Shown piece by piece: positions 25,598 through 38,411 of a stretch of DNA of 64,000 bases. The DNA comes from Stenopsyche tienmushanensis (Eukaryota > Arthropoda > Insecta > Trichoptera > Stenopsychidae), in contig WACJ01000414.1 of the NCBI GenBank assembly GCA_008973525.1, positions 1 through 64,000 of the forward strand, read 5' to 3'. Positions within the stretch are counted from its first letter, which is position 1; the number at the start of each line of letters is the position of its first letter. Under the pieces are notes generated by a model that saw only the letters and a program-made list of their open reading frames with translations, did not search any database and was not told the DNA's origin. The translations under genes and the position numbers were made by a program.

Positions 25598-26671
25598 AAT
25601 CAATCGATCGGACTATGGCACATATACTGTGTCATCGGTCATTATAACTGAAATTGAAGAATTACATCCGGAAGACGAATTGAATGAAGAATATTTAATC
25701 GGCATGATTATCACAAATTCAAATGACGAAAGCGAATCTGATGTCAATAGAATAGACTCACCGTTACTACAGAAATCATAAAAAATGACTATGCTTGAAA
25801 TCTGGCAAATCATTTGCATGCAAGGATGCAATGGACGAGATTGTCTAAGGATACGAACGACATGGAGAGGCCATTGTTCCACAATAGATTCCTACAAGGC
25901 TGATCAATGATCGATGACTATTATTTAAAATATCAAAACGCTTTCCGAGCGGAAAAGAAACGCATTAGACCCACATCTTATTATTTTTTAATCCAACTCA
26001 TCGAATACGCCCACGGAAACAACTAAATTATTACAATCCTCAAGAAAACTGATTCGAAATAAAGCAGATAGATAGCGACTATTAAGAAAACAAACATCGA
26101 ATAAAAATATGATTCATATATATAAAAAAAAAGCATTTTACATTCGGACATATCGCATTTCTCGCTGAATGATGCTGTTTTCTATCCTTCGGACACATTT
26201 TGGATGCCATCCAGGCAGATCGGACATCAGCTAATTCCTCAACGTTGAAAAATAATCAATACTGCCGATTCTATCCGCTGATGAAGTCCATCGAATTGTC
26301 AATTAGGCAAGACGATGGACCAACGGCGATCGGCGCTGAAGAACATTTGCTATCTAAGACGGACGAATTAACACCGAGAAACAATTAAAAATCGCATTCA
26401 ATCGTCCGGCAATGAAGAAAAATTATTTAAATGATGAGGTTCAAAAGCAAACTTGTTGAGTTTACTCAAGCAATTTGCATATTTAATCCAGAGACGAACA
26501 CAAATTGATTTAAAAGAAAAATAGACAATACGTTCGATACATCTATTTATACAGAATCCGCCAAACCAAGTGTAATCGACTTCAGCATAACGATCAAACT
26601 GCTGATAATAGCGACCTCATTTACGGTTGAACTACATTTTGTTACGTTGTTTAAAAGACGTAAGACTTAAA

Positions 26672-26740
26672 CTACAGTAGACTCTCGATTATCCAGGGGA
26701 CTGCCATGCAGGACAAACACGGATAATCTAAATCATCAAA
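26672..26740. mobile_element. Possible pogo-like terminus
   Basis: TACAGTAGACTCTCGATTAT followed by CCAGGGG resembles the end of insect pogo-type Tc1/mariner elements, with TA at the outer edge. A second GGATAATCT block follows 36 bp inside. The opposite end was not found. Confidence 0.4.
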
Positions 26741-26835
26741 TTTGTACTTGGTTTCGATTATAATATCATATTTAAAATACAAATTTATATTTCATAATTT
26801 TAATACTCATTGTTTATTAAGAAAAATGCTCATTA

Positions 26836-27120
26836 TCAACTTGTATGGTAGGATGATCGCGTATTTGCGAGCGAATTCCAGTGATTCAGTAAGATCAATC
26901 TTGTACGTTGAGCTCGGAGAGAGACAGAGATGGATAAAACGCAGCGCAATTCGGTAACTGTGCATGGGAGACAGAGACGGAGAGCTTCCTCCGTAGATCG
27001 CACGATTGTATAGATCGTTAACCCAAATTCATCGACTAATAATGATTTCAAGTGTATTGTTTATGTTTCCTTGAAGAAATGATCGAATATTGTGTGCTAT
27101 CGACAGTTTTCGTCTGTATT
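26836..27120 (+). repeat. Left arm of a large inverted repeat
   Basis: Similar in reverse orientation to 29480-29790 over about 280 bp with gaps. Shared blocks include CTTGTATGGTAG, TATTTGCGAGCGAATTC, TTGAGCTCGGAGA, ATCGACTAATAATGAT and GAATATTGTGTGCTATCGAC. The arms are 2.4 kb apart. They could be the ends of a composite element or two opposed insertions of one MITE. Confidence 0.7.
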
Positions 27121-29480
27121 TATCCGCTATTCCTTCTGTTTACGAAGCTGGGACGGATCTACGCAGAAATCAATGAAGAGTTTGCCATCCCTTATTTGTG
27201 CAACAACGTCACATCCTTTATTCCATATGGACAATCGATTCGATATACAATAGGACAATTTCAATCGCAAATTGTATTTATAAAGATCCAAAATTTGAGA
27301 CGTGTGCTTTCGCGAAATCTTCACTCCCACTTAATGATCGTCTCATATATTTTAATGCGAAATTAAATCCGTCTATTAGCATTTCTTTAATACGCGCTGG
27401 ATCTTTAATTTTACATTTATCGATTGTTGGCTTCCTGGATATTTGGTCTCACCTTGTTCGAGTGTAATAAATTCTGACACGTGAGTTTTCCGAACGACCG
27501 GGCGACATAGAACCAGATATAACCAGAAATGGTCTTAAATTATTTTAATTCAAACGAGACATGGATATCGGGCTGAATTCTATTGATTCTAATGGATATA
27601 AATAGCATCAAAGTGGAGGAATATTTCAGCTAGTTATTTTCTAACTGAGTAATATGAGCCTGGATAGTAATTTCTACTACCCACACTGAACCATCGCTTC
27701 GATGCTCCACATAAATAGCACCGAAACATGCTAAATAGAGTTGGAAACTGTAATAGGCGAGAACGATAAAGAGAAATACGTCATAGGAAGAGAAATCTTC
27801 ATTTCTACCAACAAACAAATCGTAAATACCAGTAACTTCGACGGATTCCATTTTTAGAAAACAGTCGGAAAGCCCTGTTTGTTTTTAATAGGATTTCAAA
27901 CTTTTCAGATTTTGTTCGTGTTCTGTCGAAAAAGAGCGATCATTTTCGATCGCCAAGTTCGAAGAGAAAGGCGACGAGCCTTCAGCTGTCGCGAACAACT
28001 GACGATTGAAGAATTGTTTCTGAGAAGTTACGAAGCATAATTTTCATAATGGATTGTCAACATCTGATATATTTAAGCGTGGCTAAAACACCTGAAAAAA
28101 AAACGTACTAAAATTAAATTCATATCTTATATAATAGATATGCCTACCATATCATCATTGTATCGTTATCGTAAAATATTCAAAACAATCCACTGCATAA
28201 CTAAGGACTCATATTAAATGCCCATTCGAGATAAGGACCACAGCCATGCCGTCAAATTTATACACACGCTTCGACATACACTCGCTGTTGAAGACGTTCG
28301 ACGTGTCTGAAACTAATCGATTCGAAATGCTAATAAGAAGCTATACAAGATTCAATGCTTTTCTTTTTAGCGATTGTTACTACCCAAATACAGGATTAGT
28401 ACGAGAATCGCATGATCGTCTATTCCTGATTTACAGTCGATTAATCTCTTCAAATTTGAATACAAATCCAAATGCATCGATCTCTAATATAAATCTTAAC
28501 ACTCAGGACCCCGCTGAATTCTGGTGATTTTTTGTTCCCCGTGAATTTCACAAAAATGCTCATTACTCATAATGTATGTTTTAAAATAATATACAAAGAT
28601 AGTCCTAAAAGTACCCGATCTTACCTATAAATGGCGGTCACTGTTTTAAAAAAATACTATGATAAAAAATTGTCTAAACGCTACATTGCTTCCGTGATCG
28701 TACAGATCATAGAAAATTCCGCAGAAAGCCCTTAAAGAGGACGGAGTGGCCACAAAGTGTGTATGTCCAATCGGTCCGCTATTCGGACCGCTGATATGAA
28801 AAATGAGCGCCCCGCGATTGAATGCCATACCTGAACATGTCCACAGAACGATCACGATATCTCTCATTACAAAACGAAGTTATCCGGAGAAGACTGATCG
28901 GATGGATTGTTTAAATTTTAAAATCGGTCGAAAATATTGTTGCCTTTATTTTATTGTGGGCTTGCCGCCTGTTGTCTTTATTTTTAATGGCGGTCTACCC
29001 AATGTTTGAGCGATAACGAAGAAAATAGAGATTAGACAACTTAGTATATATTTAAAAAACGGACAGAGTTAATTAGTTTTGTTTCGTGTAAAGTAGAATG
29101 ATCGCGTAAAATAAAAACCATGTGCAACTCTCAACTGGGTCGGTATTCTGCGCTTTGCGACCCAAGCCCAGTTGCGCCCTTGGCAACTCTCAAAATGTGG
29201 ACAAGTTTATAAGAAATGCTTCGGAAAACATTGCATATTAGAAAGCTAAAGACTAAAATAAGCATTTTTTGTTACTAAACTTCTGAGAGATCCATTCGGC
29301 AATCAAACACCCCTGATGCTTTTTAGTGCATTTTGCTCATACTTTAATCCTTTGAGTAGTGAGCTAATTTAAAATCATCATAAACTTAGATGCTATATTT
29401 GTATGTCCGCCACTTATCATACGTACAAATCTACTTATCTGTCAGGACCGTCGCAGCGTGTATGAAGCTTGTACATAAAT
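27120..29480. other. Region between the inverted arms
   Basis: It holds open frames at 27.05-27.47 (plus), 27.63-27.85 (minus) and 28.25-28.53 kb (plus). They show hydrophobic segments but no family I recognise and no stops-to-splice structure. Element B copy 1 occupies 28676-29185. If the two arms are element ends, these frames would be cargo or decayed transposase, but there is no positive evidence. Confidence 0.3.
28676..29185 (+). repeat. Dispersed element B, copy 1
   Basis: Similar in direct orientation to 39825-40135. The shared stretches are 28.70-28.87 kb (GGAGTGGCCACAA, GGACCGCTGATAT, GCGATTG, GAACATGTC) and 29.09-29.18 kb (CCCAAGC(A/C)CAGTTGCGCCC). About 220 bp separates the two blocks here but not in copy 2. 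Both copies keep a stop-free minus-strand frame with a common VATPSS motif, so a decayed coding segment is possible. Confidence 0.55.
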
Positions 29481-29790
29481 AAATAAACACGGTCGATAGC
29501 ACACAATATTCGGTAATTTCTTCAAGTAAACATAAAAAAACAATATGCTTGAAATCGATTCATTATATCATTCACATATCATTATTAGTCGATAAATTTG
29601 GGGTACGATGTACACAAGATACTCTCTCCATCTCTGTTTCTCTTCAAACTCAACATGCAAGACACTCTCCGTTTCTGTCTGTCTCCGAGCTCAACGTGTA
29701 AGGATGCTCTTTCTGAATCATTTGAATTCGCTCGCAAATAAGCGACTGTACTACCATACAAGGTTAACGCGATCAAATAAAAGAAAACAC
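29480..29790 (-). repeat. Right arm of the large inverted repeat
   Basis: The inverse of 26836-27120 (see that entry). This arm has a small insertion relative to the left one around the CTCTCCATCTCTGTTTC segment, where purine/pyrimidine-rich GAGACAGAGA units vary in number. Confidence 0.7.
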
Positions 29791-29799
29791 AGGACCACA

Positions 29800-31950
29800 A
29801 ATAATACTATTTTGAATCTAAAAATGAAGAAAAAAATATATTTGTATCGCATGCAGCATTTTTTTTTCGTTTCATGATTGATTTACTATTCGACATATTC
29901 AATCACCTCCATTAACCTTCTATGATCTAAAATACTGATTTGAAATTAATATTCTTCTTCATCATATATCTGGTTTTTATGTTGTAAGATATGCAGATAA
30001 GAAACAAACACAAACAAAACTCCAAAATGAATATATTGAGGAAAAATTACCTATTTGATTATAGGTCTTCGAACATTCGAGTATTTAAAAAAAAAACATG
30101 AATTATTAGCAAAAAAATTGATTGGTAATCATTATTAACATATGTATAATGTTATGGGATGCATATCCTGGATGGTGGATCATCAACGCTAAGATTAATT
30201 CATATTAAAGAACGAAGAGTATATTTTTGAGCAATATTAGACACATTTTATATGCAGATTTGATTGCCCAATTTTGCAAGAAAAATATTTTTGGCTAGTT
30301 GAAGCCAACGTGGGAGTGTTTTCCAAAAATGATGATTGGTCGTCTAGAAATATTATCAGTGCACACAAAAAGGTCGTTCCACCGAGATAATGCAAACACA
30401 AAAAGTATAAACTACACAAAAATATTTAAAGACTTGCCTTTCGACATGCTATTAGAACTTTTTATTTAGTACAAATAATAACACCAAAGAAATCGAGCAA
30501 ACAATAGCCCAGTTTTTAAGTCAAAGTCCTACAAAATTTGCCATTCAAAAATGCAATTTGAATCTATTAACTCAATACATACGTACTAGCTTGAAAATTG
30601 ACCTTTACGTTGCATATTTCAATTAAAATAATTTTCATGCATATGAAACAACGCTGTATTTTTTTATTATTTTGATCAGTGATCTATTTTACACATATTT
30701 AGTTCATATTTTTATATCAATATCTTACATCTATTTGAATATTTGTGTATTATATATATCATAAATAATTTTTACAGTGTCATTGTTCTATAAGATAATT
30801 ATAGCAACGATCTGTAATCAATAAATTCTAAAATCAATTGAATAATTTAGATATTCTGAGGTACAATTGTGAAATGATTTATTAGCACATGAAATATAGA
30901 ATTTCTATTTTGCAATACTTTTAAGTCACATCCTTGCTTTTACGCAGTGAAAAACTTTCACTAATGTGCTTAAAATGCAATACGTACTGGTTTCAAACAA
31001 GATTTTCAAATTCTAATTGAACACAATTAATAAATGATCATACAAATTTATGATGGTATATGGATACGTTTTAAAATAGCATTCATAATTGATGTAATTA
31101 ACATTGTCATCGTATAACATAATTTTTATAATACATAATATTCAATATACTAAGGAAGGAATAATTTATTTAATTGTTTGAATAAATTTAAATACTTTAT
31201 CGTGCATTATTTGACTCAATAAGGCGGTCATCTCATTTAAAGTGCTTTCAAATCGGCAGTCGAGAGGGAAAGCTCAAGGACAAGCCAAATTCTTTCAATG
31301 TCTGTGTATTTCGTTACATATGTAAACACAAATAACGTTTTTATGAGCATTAAATTCAAATAAAGCTACTTTAAAATATTAATACAATAAATAATATAGT
31401 ATAAATTAATACAAAACATTTGCAAAATGTATATGTTTTATGACCCCTATCGCTAAATAAAACATCCTCTATAACCAATTGGATGGTCTAACGAGGTGAA
31501 TAATTTATATATATATATATATTGCATATATCATTCTAATATTAAACTGGCATATCAAACGACAAGTATTTGATTTATTTTAAAACTAAATGCTAACATA
31601 CCCTTTGATTATATATGTGTATCATATTAATAAACGTCAAGGAGAAAGTGTCATCTATTAATTAATATTTTATTGAAACAACACATGCAAAATAGAATAT
31701 AAATAGAAGTTTTAAATTAATAATGTACAGCCTGCATAAATTTTAGATTTATATTAAAATTTGTATAATGACATTAAACATAAAAAAAAGGATTATTCCG
31801 TTCATATTAGACTGATAGAGAAGACTGTAGACCGTATTGCAGTTTCAGCATAACCATGCTAATGGTAAAACAACAAGTAAAATTCAAAATTAATATAAAA
31901 TCAAGAATTTATATATTAGTTTACTTTATTAAATAGAAATAGAACATTAT
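29800..31950. other. AT-rich intergenic stretch
   Basis: Nothing assignable. Very AT-rich, with an (AT)n run of about 19 nt at 31.5 kb. No exon-like frame, inverted ends or repeat partner was recognised. Confidence 0.5.
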
Positions 31951-31954
31951 GACC

Positions 31955-32120
31955 TGTAGATAGTCCCGTGGTTAAGCAGTCAGACTAGTAACTCAATCAA
32001 TATGAGCTCAAATCTACAGGAGACGTGGCTGACGGCCACATTTTTAATTACATACAGTAGCTATGAAAAACCATATCAAAATGGTTGGCAATATCCCATA
32101 AAAAGTAATTGCTAAAAACC
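31955..32120 (+). mobile_element. tRNA-derived SINE, copy 1
   Basis: The head (TAGTCCCGTGGTTAAGCAGT, then CAGACTAGTAACTC, then GAGCTCAAATCTAC) resembles a tRNA-Ser gene: an A-box-like region, an anticodon-arm-like region and a B box close to GGTTCAAATCC. The body contains GAAAAACCATATCAAAATGG followed by TTGGCAAT, which recurs at 52.9 kb. A folded, functional tRNA is not supported, since the arms do not pair well. Confidence 0.6.
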
Positions 32121-33059
32121 ACTTTAAGTTGAGTTTCATTTTTAAATTATGAAGCCCAAAAGTGCTACGTTAAGTCCCATAAAATGAAATAGAATGGTTC
32201 AAGTATTCATAAACTATTTGAATATTGAAAGTCTTTCAATGTATATTTAACATCCGGCTTACCTTATGGATTAAATTATGAACCTTTATTAATGCATAAA
32301 TTATATATGACAATGTTTCTGTTTTTAAATTCTCTCAAGCTCTCCGTGTATCGACATTTAAATCTTGCAATATTTAAAACATAAAAAAACTTGTACATAT
32401 GCTAATTTCAATAAAAATATATCATGCCACAATGTAAAAATAATTATATAAAATGAACATTGGAACGTCAACGGTATTATCATTTTAGAAGCCACAACTA
32501 AAATTACATCATTTCCAAATATATATATAAATATAAGGCATTAGTTTGGATTGTCTTATGCACTACCTGTGCCTAAATATTAAATCAAATTATATTCTTA
32601 TGGTATTAGACTATTTGATGTATTTACTTGTCACAAAATGGTCAATTTAACGATTAAAACGATGTAGAATTGGTCAATTGGAACAGTGATATGTACATAT
32701 TTTTATCTGTATCGAAGAGACAATCGACACACTTTGTCCGGCCCGAATAAGGGATATTACATCAGAAAAAAGCGACCAAAAATATAGCATACAAATAAAA
32801 ATATGTATGCAACACATTCCGTAATGCTCCCTGGTAAAATAATTCAATCTCAAATTTGATAATTTCGACATGTTTTAAGCATAAATTCTAAAATTTGACA
32901 TATGGAGTATTGAAGCATTTATTAGAAAATATAGGATAAACAACAGTCTTTTTGGGATTTAAATGGAGCATGCTTGTCATATGCAACTTTCCGTTTATCT
33001 CCTATCTGATTTTGACATATATCTCAATGATAAAACGTTATAATTAGTCGCAAGCTTCC

Positions 33060-33560
33060 CGAGTTGCAGAGCTGACAGTTCACAGTGTAAAGATATAAAA
33101 TTGGACTGTCAAAATACAACAAAAAAGCCCGAAAAATGTCATTGTAGTGTGACGTCTGTGACATTAGGAACAAACGCTAGTGAGAATTTATCTATTGTCG
33201 TATTATTCCAGTTCGAAACGTTAAAAGAGAGGATAATAATAAATTGGATTGTATTAGGAATATTTGTTATGGTGTCGGGTTATGGGGTTGGGTTGTCAGG
33301 TGTTCCGGGAATACTGTCAGCTCACCTCCGTTTCTCCTTGGGAGGTTTGATAGGCAGATCGATCTCAGACATGACGGGCTGGAATACAATCTCGGTCACT
33401 GCCAAGGAGTGTATCGCATCCCGCAGGGGGCGGCGGCAAAGCTGAGCAACACAGCAACGGCAACCAAAGACACTCACACGTAATGGCTCGCGAGCCAAAC
33501 TGATTTGGTCTTAGTCATATATAGAACGGCCTTATCTATGGCGCAAAGACGCCTCGCCAT
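33060..33560 (+). other. GC-richer island of unknown nature
   Basis: A clear rise in G+C at about 33.28-33.50 kb (CCGCAGGGGGCGGCGGCAAA) in very AT-rich surroundings. A plus-strand frame of 114 codons (33101-33445) crosses it but has no recognised domain. It could be an unrecognised repeat or the body of an old element. Confidence 0.25.
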
Positions 33561-33984
33561 CATAATAACATGAATTTTTAAGCATGCCTTTTACTTAAGA
33601 AAAAAACTTAATTAAACTCTTTAATGCTTGATAATAATTAGATAATTTATTTTTTTATTCAAATATTATTTTAAACACAGTCTAAACTATATTGACGCAT
33701 CTTTGTTATATATTTTTTTAATGTATTATTCGTTTGAACTTGAATATAAACTCAATGTAAAAAAATATTGACTGTCATAATTGAAAAGTTTTAATGTTAA
33801 TTTTAAAGGGCTACAAATTTTTACGGAGTCTTTCAATGATCCTTTTGTCCCTCTTCTGCTTCATGATTTATATCCTTATCTATAGTTTTTGTTTTTGTTT
33901 ATATATACACGTTAATGATTCACGTTAAATCATGCAGGTTTATTATGCAAATAATATATATATATACACTTAAACCTTTTTTTG

Positions 33985-34765
33985 TGGGGTAGATGCATTT
34001 CGCGAAAAATCGCACAAAAAAACTATGACTAGAAAAAGTAAAGATGCGTTCCATGGATTTTAAAAACCGCCTAACTTTAAAACAGCCATATAAAATATAA
34101 CCAAAACATTTAAAGAACGTCTTACATCATTGGTAAAATTTTAAAGATGACTGACATGTGGTATTTCAAATGCCAGACATCCACTGGAGAAATACTAATT
34201 ATTTTAATTACAAACTGTCATCACTGTATGATAATTTTCGTTGCGATTTTCGATATGACTCAAAATAAATTTTGACATAAATCTGGTAGAAATAACAGAG
34301 AGTTACATAGAAATGATTCGTACCCAGTTTGAAGAAAATTAATTAATTAAAACTTGAGATATGATGTTAACCGTGTTAAAAAGAGTAGTTTCGAGAAAAA
34401 CGCGTTAAAAATTTTCATTATGTTAGGAGTAGTTGGAATTTTGGAAATTCCATTGGAGAATGTATTTTTAAAGGTCAAAACATTGGAAAAATGCAAAAAA
34501 AACTTTTTTTTTTCAAAAATCTATACCAGAATAAAAGGCACGGTCGTAATTCAGCGATAGCAGATGCAATACGATTTACACAGTCCCAAATTATAATTAT
34601 TTTGTTCAAATTTCAATTAGTGTTGATGATTTATTTCCTATTTTACCCAAAATACCTCGATACGTACTCTTTATGAAATTAAATAAAAGAGAAAAATCGT
34701 TTTTAAAAAACCGCATAGCTTCGAAAAATCGCACAAAAAAGGTTTACTAACGAAACGCGCTCTAT
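33985..34765 (+). mobile_element. Dispersed element D, copy 2
   Basis: An inverse partner of 14065-14625. The left end (GCGAAAAATCGCACAAAAAA, about 34.0 kb) and right end (TCGAAAAATCGCACAAAAAA, about 34.72 kb) carry the same motif in direct orientation. Interior blocks such as ACCCAGTTTGAAG and GAGAAAAACGCG match copy 1. Non-coding. Confidence 0.6.
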
Positions 34766-35108
34766 AGCCGTCTCAATTTTCAAATCCTCATATGCCAACT
34801 AAAAAAGCAATATAATTCATAAAATATGCTTCCCATAAGTATCTATCAGCCGACATAGAATATTAGTACGAGAGGCAGACTCATTATTTATGTGAGTATT
34901 TCTACAAAGCTGATTCTTTCTTATTTTGTGGTTTTGATATTGTAAGCAAATAAATCGCCAGTCCACCACGATTATGTTGTTGCCGACATTTATAACAATT
35001 TATGAGTAAATAAATATTACACGTATTTAATATCGCAATGCTTTGAAAGTTTCAATACTTCAATCAAGTACCCGCGCCTTGTATCTAAAGTAGATGACTT
35101 TTATGGTA

Positions 35109-35174
35109 TGTTATTAATGTCTGTAACGTTGAATTCAGATTTCGAAAATTGTTATTAATGTCTGTAACGTTGAA
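35109..35174. repeat. Two-unit tandem repeat, 41-bp period
   Basis: A 25-bp block containing TTATTAATGTCTGTAACGTT occurs at 35109-35133 and again, identical, at 35150-35174, separated by 16 bp. A small local duplication. Confidence 0.8.
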
Positions 35175-35439
35175 AGCTTGATAGACTGTAACTTTCCCGA
35201 TTTACATTGTATAAAGACTAACTGAAACAAAAAATAGCTTTGTAGAAATGGATGCAAAATTTCAATCGCTACCTCCCTTACTATAAGAATTGATAGTTTC
35301 CCTTACGTAATGTGTTAGTATTAATAATATTATTACTCTATTATATTTATATACACTATTTATTACTTTATTTTTTTTTGAAAGAAATTTAAAAAAAACA
35401 TTTCAGTCGTTATATTGTCATACATATTTTGCAAAATAA

Positions 35440-35445
35440 TTTATT
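35440..35445 (-). terminator. Poly(A) signal of the GMC oxidoreductase gene
   Basis: AATAAA on the minus strand, 34 nt past the TGA stop of the gene at 35479. Confidence 0.6.
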
Positions 35446-35478
35446 ATACAGGATGTAATATATTAAAATATCATTTTT

Positions 35479-38332
35479 TCAGTTTTTAGTTTTCTTTTTC
35501 AGCCAAGTTTTCGTTAAAATATCAGACAACTTTTCCCCTATCATGATAGCAGGAGCGTTAGTATGTGCTGATATCTGCCTTGGGATAATACTTAAATCGG
35601 CTACCCTTAACTTATTAATACCGTACACCTTTAATTCGCTATCTACGACAGCCTGGGAATCATTCGCAGGTCCCATTTTGCAAGTACCCATGTGGTGTTG
35701 TCCGGGAACGATTAAAAATTTAACTGCACAATTCCAATATTCATCCGATGCAAATTCGAAATCTCCACACGAAGAAACAGGCGTTTCATGCAACTCGGCA
35801 TTCAATTCAGAAAATGCTTTCGTCTTTGATAATCGAATAGCATACTTTATTCCTTCTATGATCTTCTCTTTATCTTCATCGACCAAATCGAAAGATATTC
35901 GGGGCCAATGAAACGGGTTTTTGTCTTTCAGAATCAGACGTCCTTTCGATTGAGAATACAAGACCATCGGTTGCAAAGAAAATCCTGCTTTTCCCGTAAT
36001 ATTTTTATATGTCGAATCATAAAACTTTTCGGATATTTTAAAGGCTTTGCGTGCTACTCCAAATTCGTCTGCAAAAATACCTAATGGTGTGAATCCTATC
36101 ATGAGATCCGGATAAGTAGTGTTATTTTCTGGAGTCTCTGTTTGAATATAGACCGAGCTTTCCAACCCCGCCAAACTGAGTGATCCGTTTCCACTCATTA
36201 TGAATTGAATCATACTATCTGTGTTAAATTGTGGTACGCTATAATTTCGTTTGTTTTCAGTTTTGAAAAACAGCCCCGGATAAGTTATGTGGTCGTGCAA
36301 ATTTTCACCCACTGGCAGATCTTGAATCACTTCTATTCCCAGGTCTTGCAGATGATCTTTAGGTCCGATGCCGGAGAGGATCAGTAGTTTTGGAGAAACG
36401 AAAGTTCCAGCTGATAATACCACTTCCTTTATCACATTGACATTATAGTTCGTCTTATTTCGAATAAAATCTACTGATTTTACTGTTTTTGTTTGTGGAT
36501 CTATGTTGATTTTAGTGACTGTACTTCTAGGCAAAATATGAAGATTGGGGCGGTTTCTAAAAGGATAGAGAAATGCTTTTGCAGCACTATGTCTTCTTCC
36601 ATTCAAAAGATTTGCTCTAGTGTATGAAACTCCAAGTTGATTTTCTCCATTGTAATCTGAAATGTTATTTCCAAGCTCTTGGCTAGCTTCAAAGAAAAGT
36701 TGTGCACCAGTTGTCCTACAATAATACAATTTCTAATATAACTTCTTGCAATCATTGACAATTTACCATATTTATCTGCACCATACCTGAAAAGAACGTC
36801 GTTGACAGCAAGCAGTCCGTTTCTGTTAAAAATTGATGAATTATCGTTTACTTTAAATTTAGATCTTTCAGATTTCAAAAAATATGGCAAAACTTCATCG
36901 TAGGACCTGCAATCAAAAAGAATATGAAATGAAAAAATCTGCTATAATATAAAATAGTGAAGAATATAAAATTAATGATAAGCTCAATACTTAATCAATG
37001 GTCTTATCCATGGATGAAAGTCGTTATATGACGATATTAGAAAGACAACCAAGCAATCGATGATATTTAAAATTTGGATTAAAGCAGCTTATATAAGAAG
37101 CAAATCAGAGAAGTCTCCATGTTGCATTAGACTAGTGATGATTTAAGAATGCTCACCATCCAGGATTTCCATCGGCTGCTATTTCATCCCAATCTCTTTT
37201 ATTCCCCCTCGTATGCATCATCAAATTGATGACACTTGTTCCGCCGAGGGCCTTGCCTCTGAACAATGCACACTGCTGATTCTCCATTGCTGAAAGATGA
37301 AGACAAACTCCAATCATAAATTCAAACGACCGATGATATTTCATCGACGACAATCGCAACGTCCATAAATCATGAATGCAGCAACTTTTAAATTTTACAC
37401 AATTATATCGTAAGATAACAAAATGTCTCAACCGATTGTTTTTGAATAATTAATTTGTGCATTTTGAATTTCTACCTTGACACATTTTATCCTGTCTTTC
37501 CATTCTATAGTCCCAAGTATAGTCAGTGTGCAATAAATGAGTCGCCAATATGGGCACATCGGTTATGATCGATTCTGTCCCACCAGCTTCTAACAGCAAA
37601 ACTGACCACTTTCTATTTTCACTCAGTCTACTTGCTATGACACATCCTGCTGATCCTCCTCCGATTATTATGAAATCGTATTCCCCATTTGGTACCGCAG
37701 CTCCTGATTAATTCAAATAAATTATGTTAATCTTGTTCATAATTATACCTCAAACATCGCAGCAAAAGATCAAAATGGACATTATTACGCTAGAATAAAT
37801 ACAGGAATATGCAATGAAATATTAGGGCAATATAAGAATAGTAGAGTTTTGAATAGTAGGCAGGTCATGTGTAATCATCAATTTTATAAATCATTTTTTA
37901 TTTATTTAACACAAAACAAACAGTTATACCAAAAATCTAATAAATTCTTATATCAAAGGTGATATTGATTATGTACCTAATGAATAAAATCATGATAAAT
38001 TTGCAGATGTTTGAATCAAAATGAATGGAAGAATAAATAATATACTAACCGTTTGGTAGAGGATATTGATATCGAATGAAATCGAATAAGCCATTTGTAT
38101 TGAATGTTTCATAATTTGTTGCAGGTCGAACATTTTTTGGGATTGTGCTTGATTTAGATGTTTCGTTGTTTCTTTCAGTCGTTACATTTTTCAAATCAAC
38201 ATACGAAATATTAAGCCCTTTTAGCGCTTCTTCGCCAATAGTAGAATCTGATTCATTGAGTTGCATTGAGGCACCGCTGGTCCCATTTATAAAAAACGCT
38301 AATGATAACACCAAAATTGAACACTGGAGCAT
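35479..38332 (-). CDS. Secreted GMC (FAD) oxidoreductase, glucose dehydrogenase/ecdysone oxidase type
   Basis: Five exons join in frame: 38332-38050, 37703-37476, 37289-37157, 36906-36787, 36715-35479 (2001 nt, 666 aa). Introns are 346, 186, 250 and 71 nt, all GT-AG. Residues 1-20 are a signal peptide (hydrophobic LVLSLAFFI), so the enzyme is secreted or in the secretory pathway. FAD-binding G109-G-G-S-A-G114 follows DFIII. GMC signature 1 is [12 protein letters not shown] (about 181-192) and signature 2 is [15 protein letters not shown] (about 358-372). The probable catalytic base is His595 in HHMGTCKMG. The second active-site position is His639 in SAHTNAP, where most insect GMCs have Asn. 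These enzymes oxidise alcohols (sugars, ecdysteroids) using FAD. Length and domain order are complete. The substrate cannot be told; ecdysone oxidase and glucose dehydrogenase-like are both possible. It looks intact, with a TATA promoter, and is not part of a visible GMC cluster. Confidence 0.93.
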
Positions 38333-38405
38333 TTTATTATTTTAAATGAACGTTTAAGTCCAAGCTAAATTCGTACTGTGATGTAACTGTGAAAAATCTT
38401 GCAGA

Positions 38406-38411
38406 TTTATA
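38406..38411 (-). promoter_or_regulatory. TATA box of the GMC oxidoreductase gene
   Basis: GTATAAATC on the minus strand about 75 nt upstream of the ATG. Initiator-like CACAGT sequences lie about 20-35 nt downstream (about 38370-38390). A TATA promoter fits a regulated, tissue- or stage-specific gene. Prediction only. Confidence 0.5.

Noticed and set aside
25613..25800. Plus-strand acidic frame (EIEELHPEDELNEEYLIG) that could be a transposase N-terminus
   Set aside because: Only about 55 residues before a stop, with no matching end or core domain nearby.
27052..27467. Hydrophobic plus-strand frames that look a little like a chemoreceptor fragment
   Set aside because: No conserved receptor C-terminal motif, no splice structure, and the two overlapping frames are equally open. 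Not supported.
31955..32030. Functional tRNA-Ser gene
   Set aside because: tRNA-Ser-like order of boxes, but the acceptor and T stems do not pair, and the sequence continues into a repeat body shared with 52.8 kb. Called as a SINE instead.
33101..33483. Two overlapping plus-strand frames of 114 and 79 codons
   Set aside because: Composition is unlike a folded protein, and the overlap in two frames over a GC island suggests a repeat rather than a gene.
36716..36786. Apparent frameshift in the GMC oxidoreductase near 36.75 kb
   Set aside because: Explained by a 71-nt intron with GT-AG borders; after removal the frame and family alignment continue (VNDVLFR then [11 protein letters not shown]).
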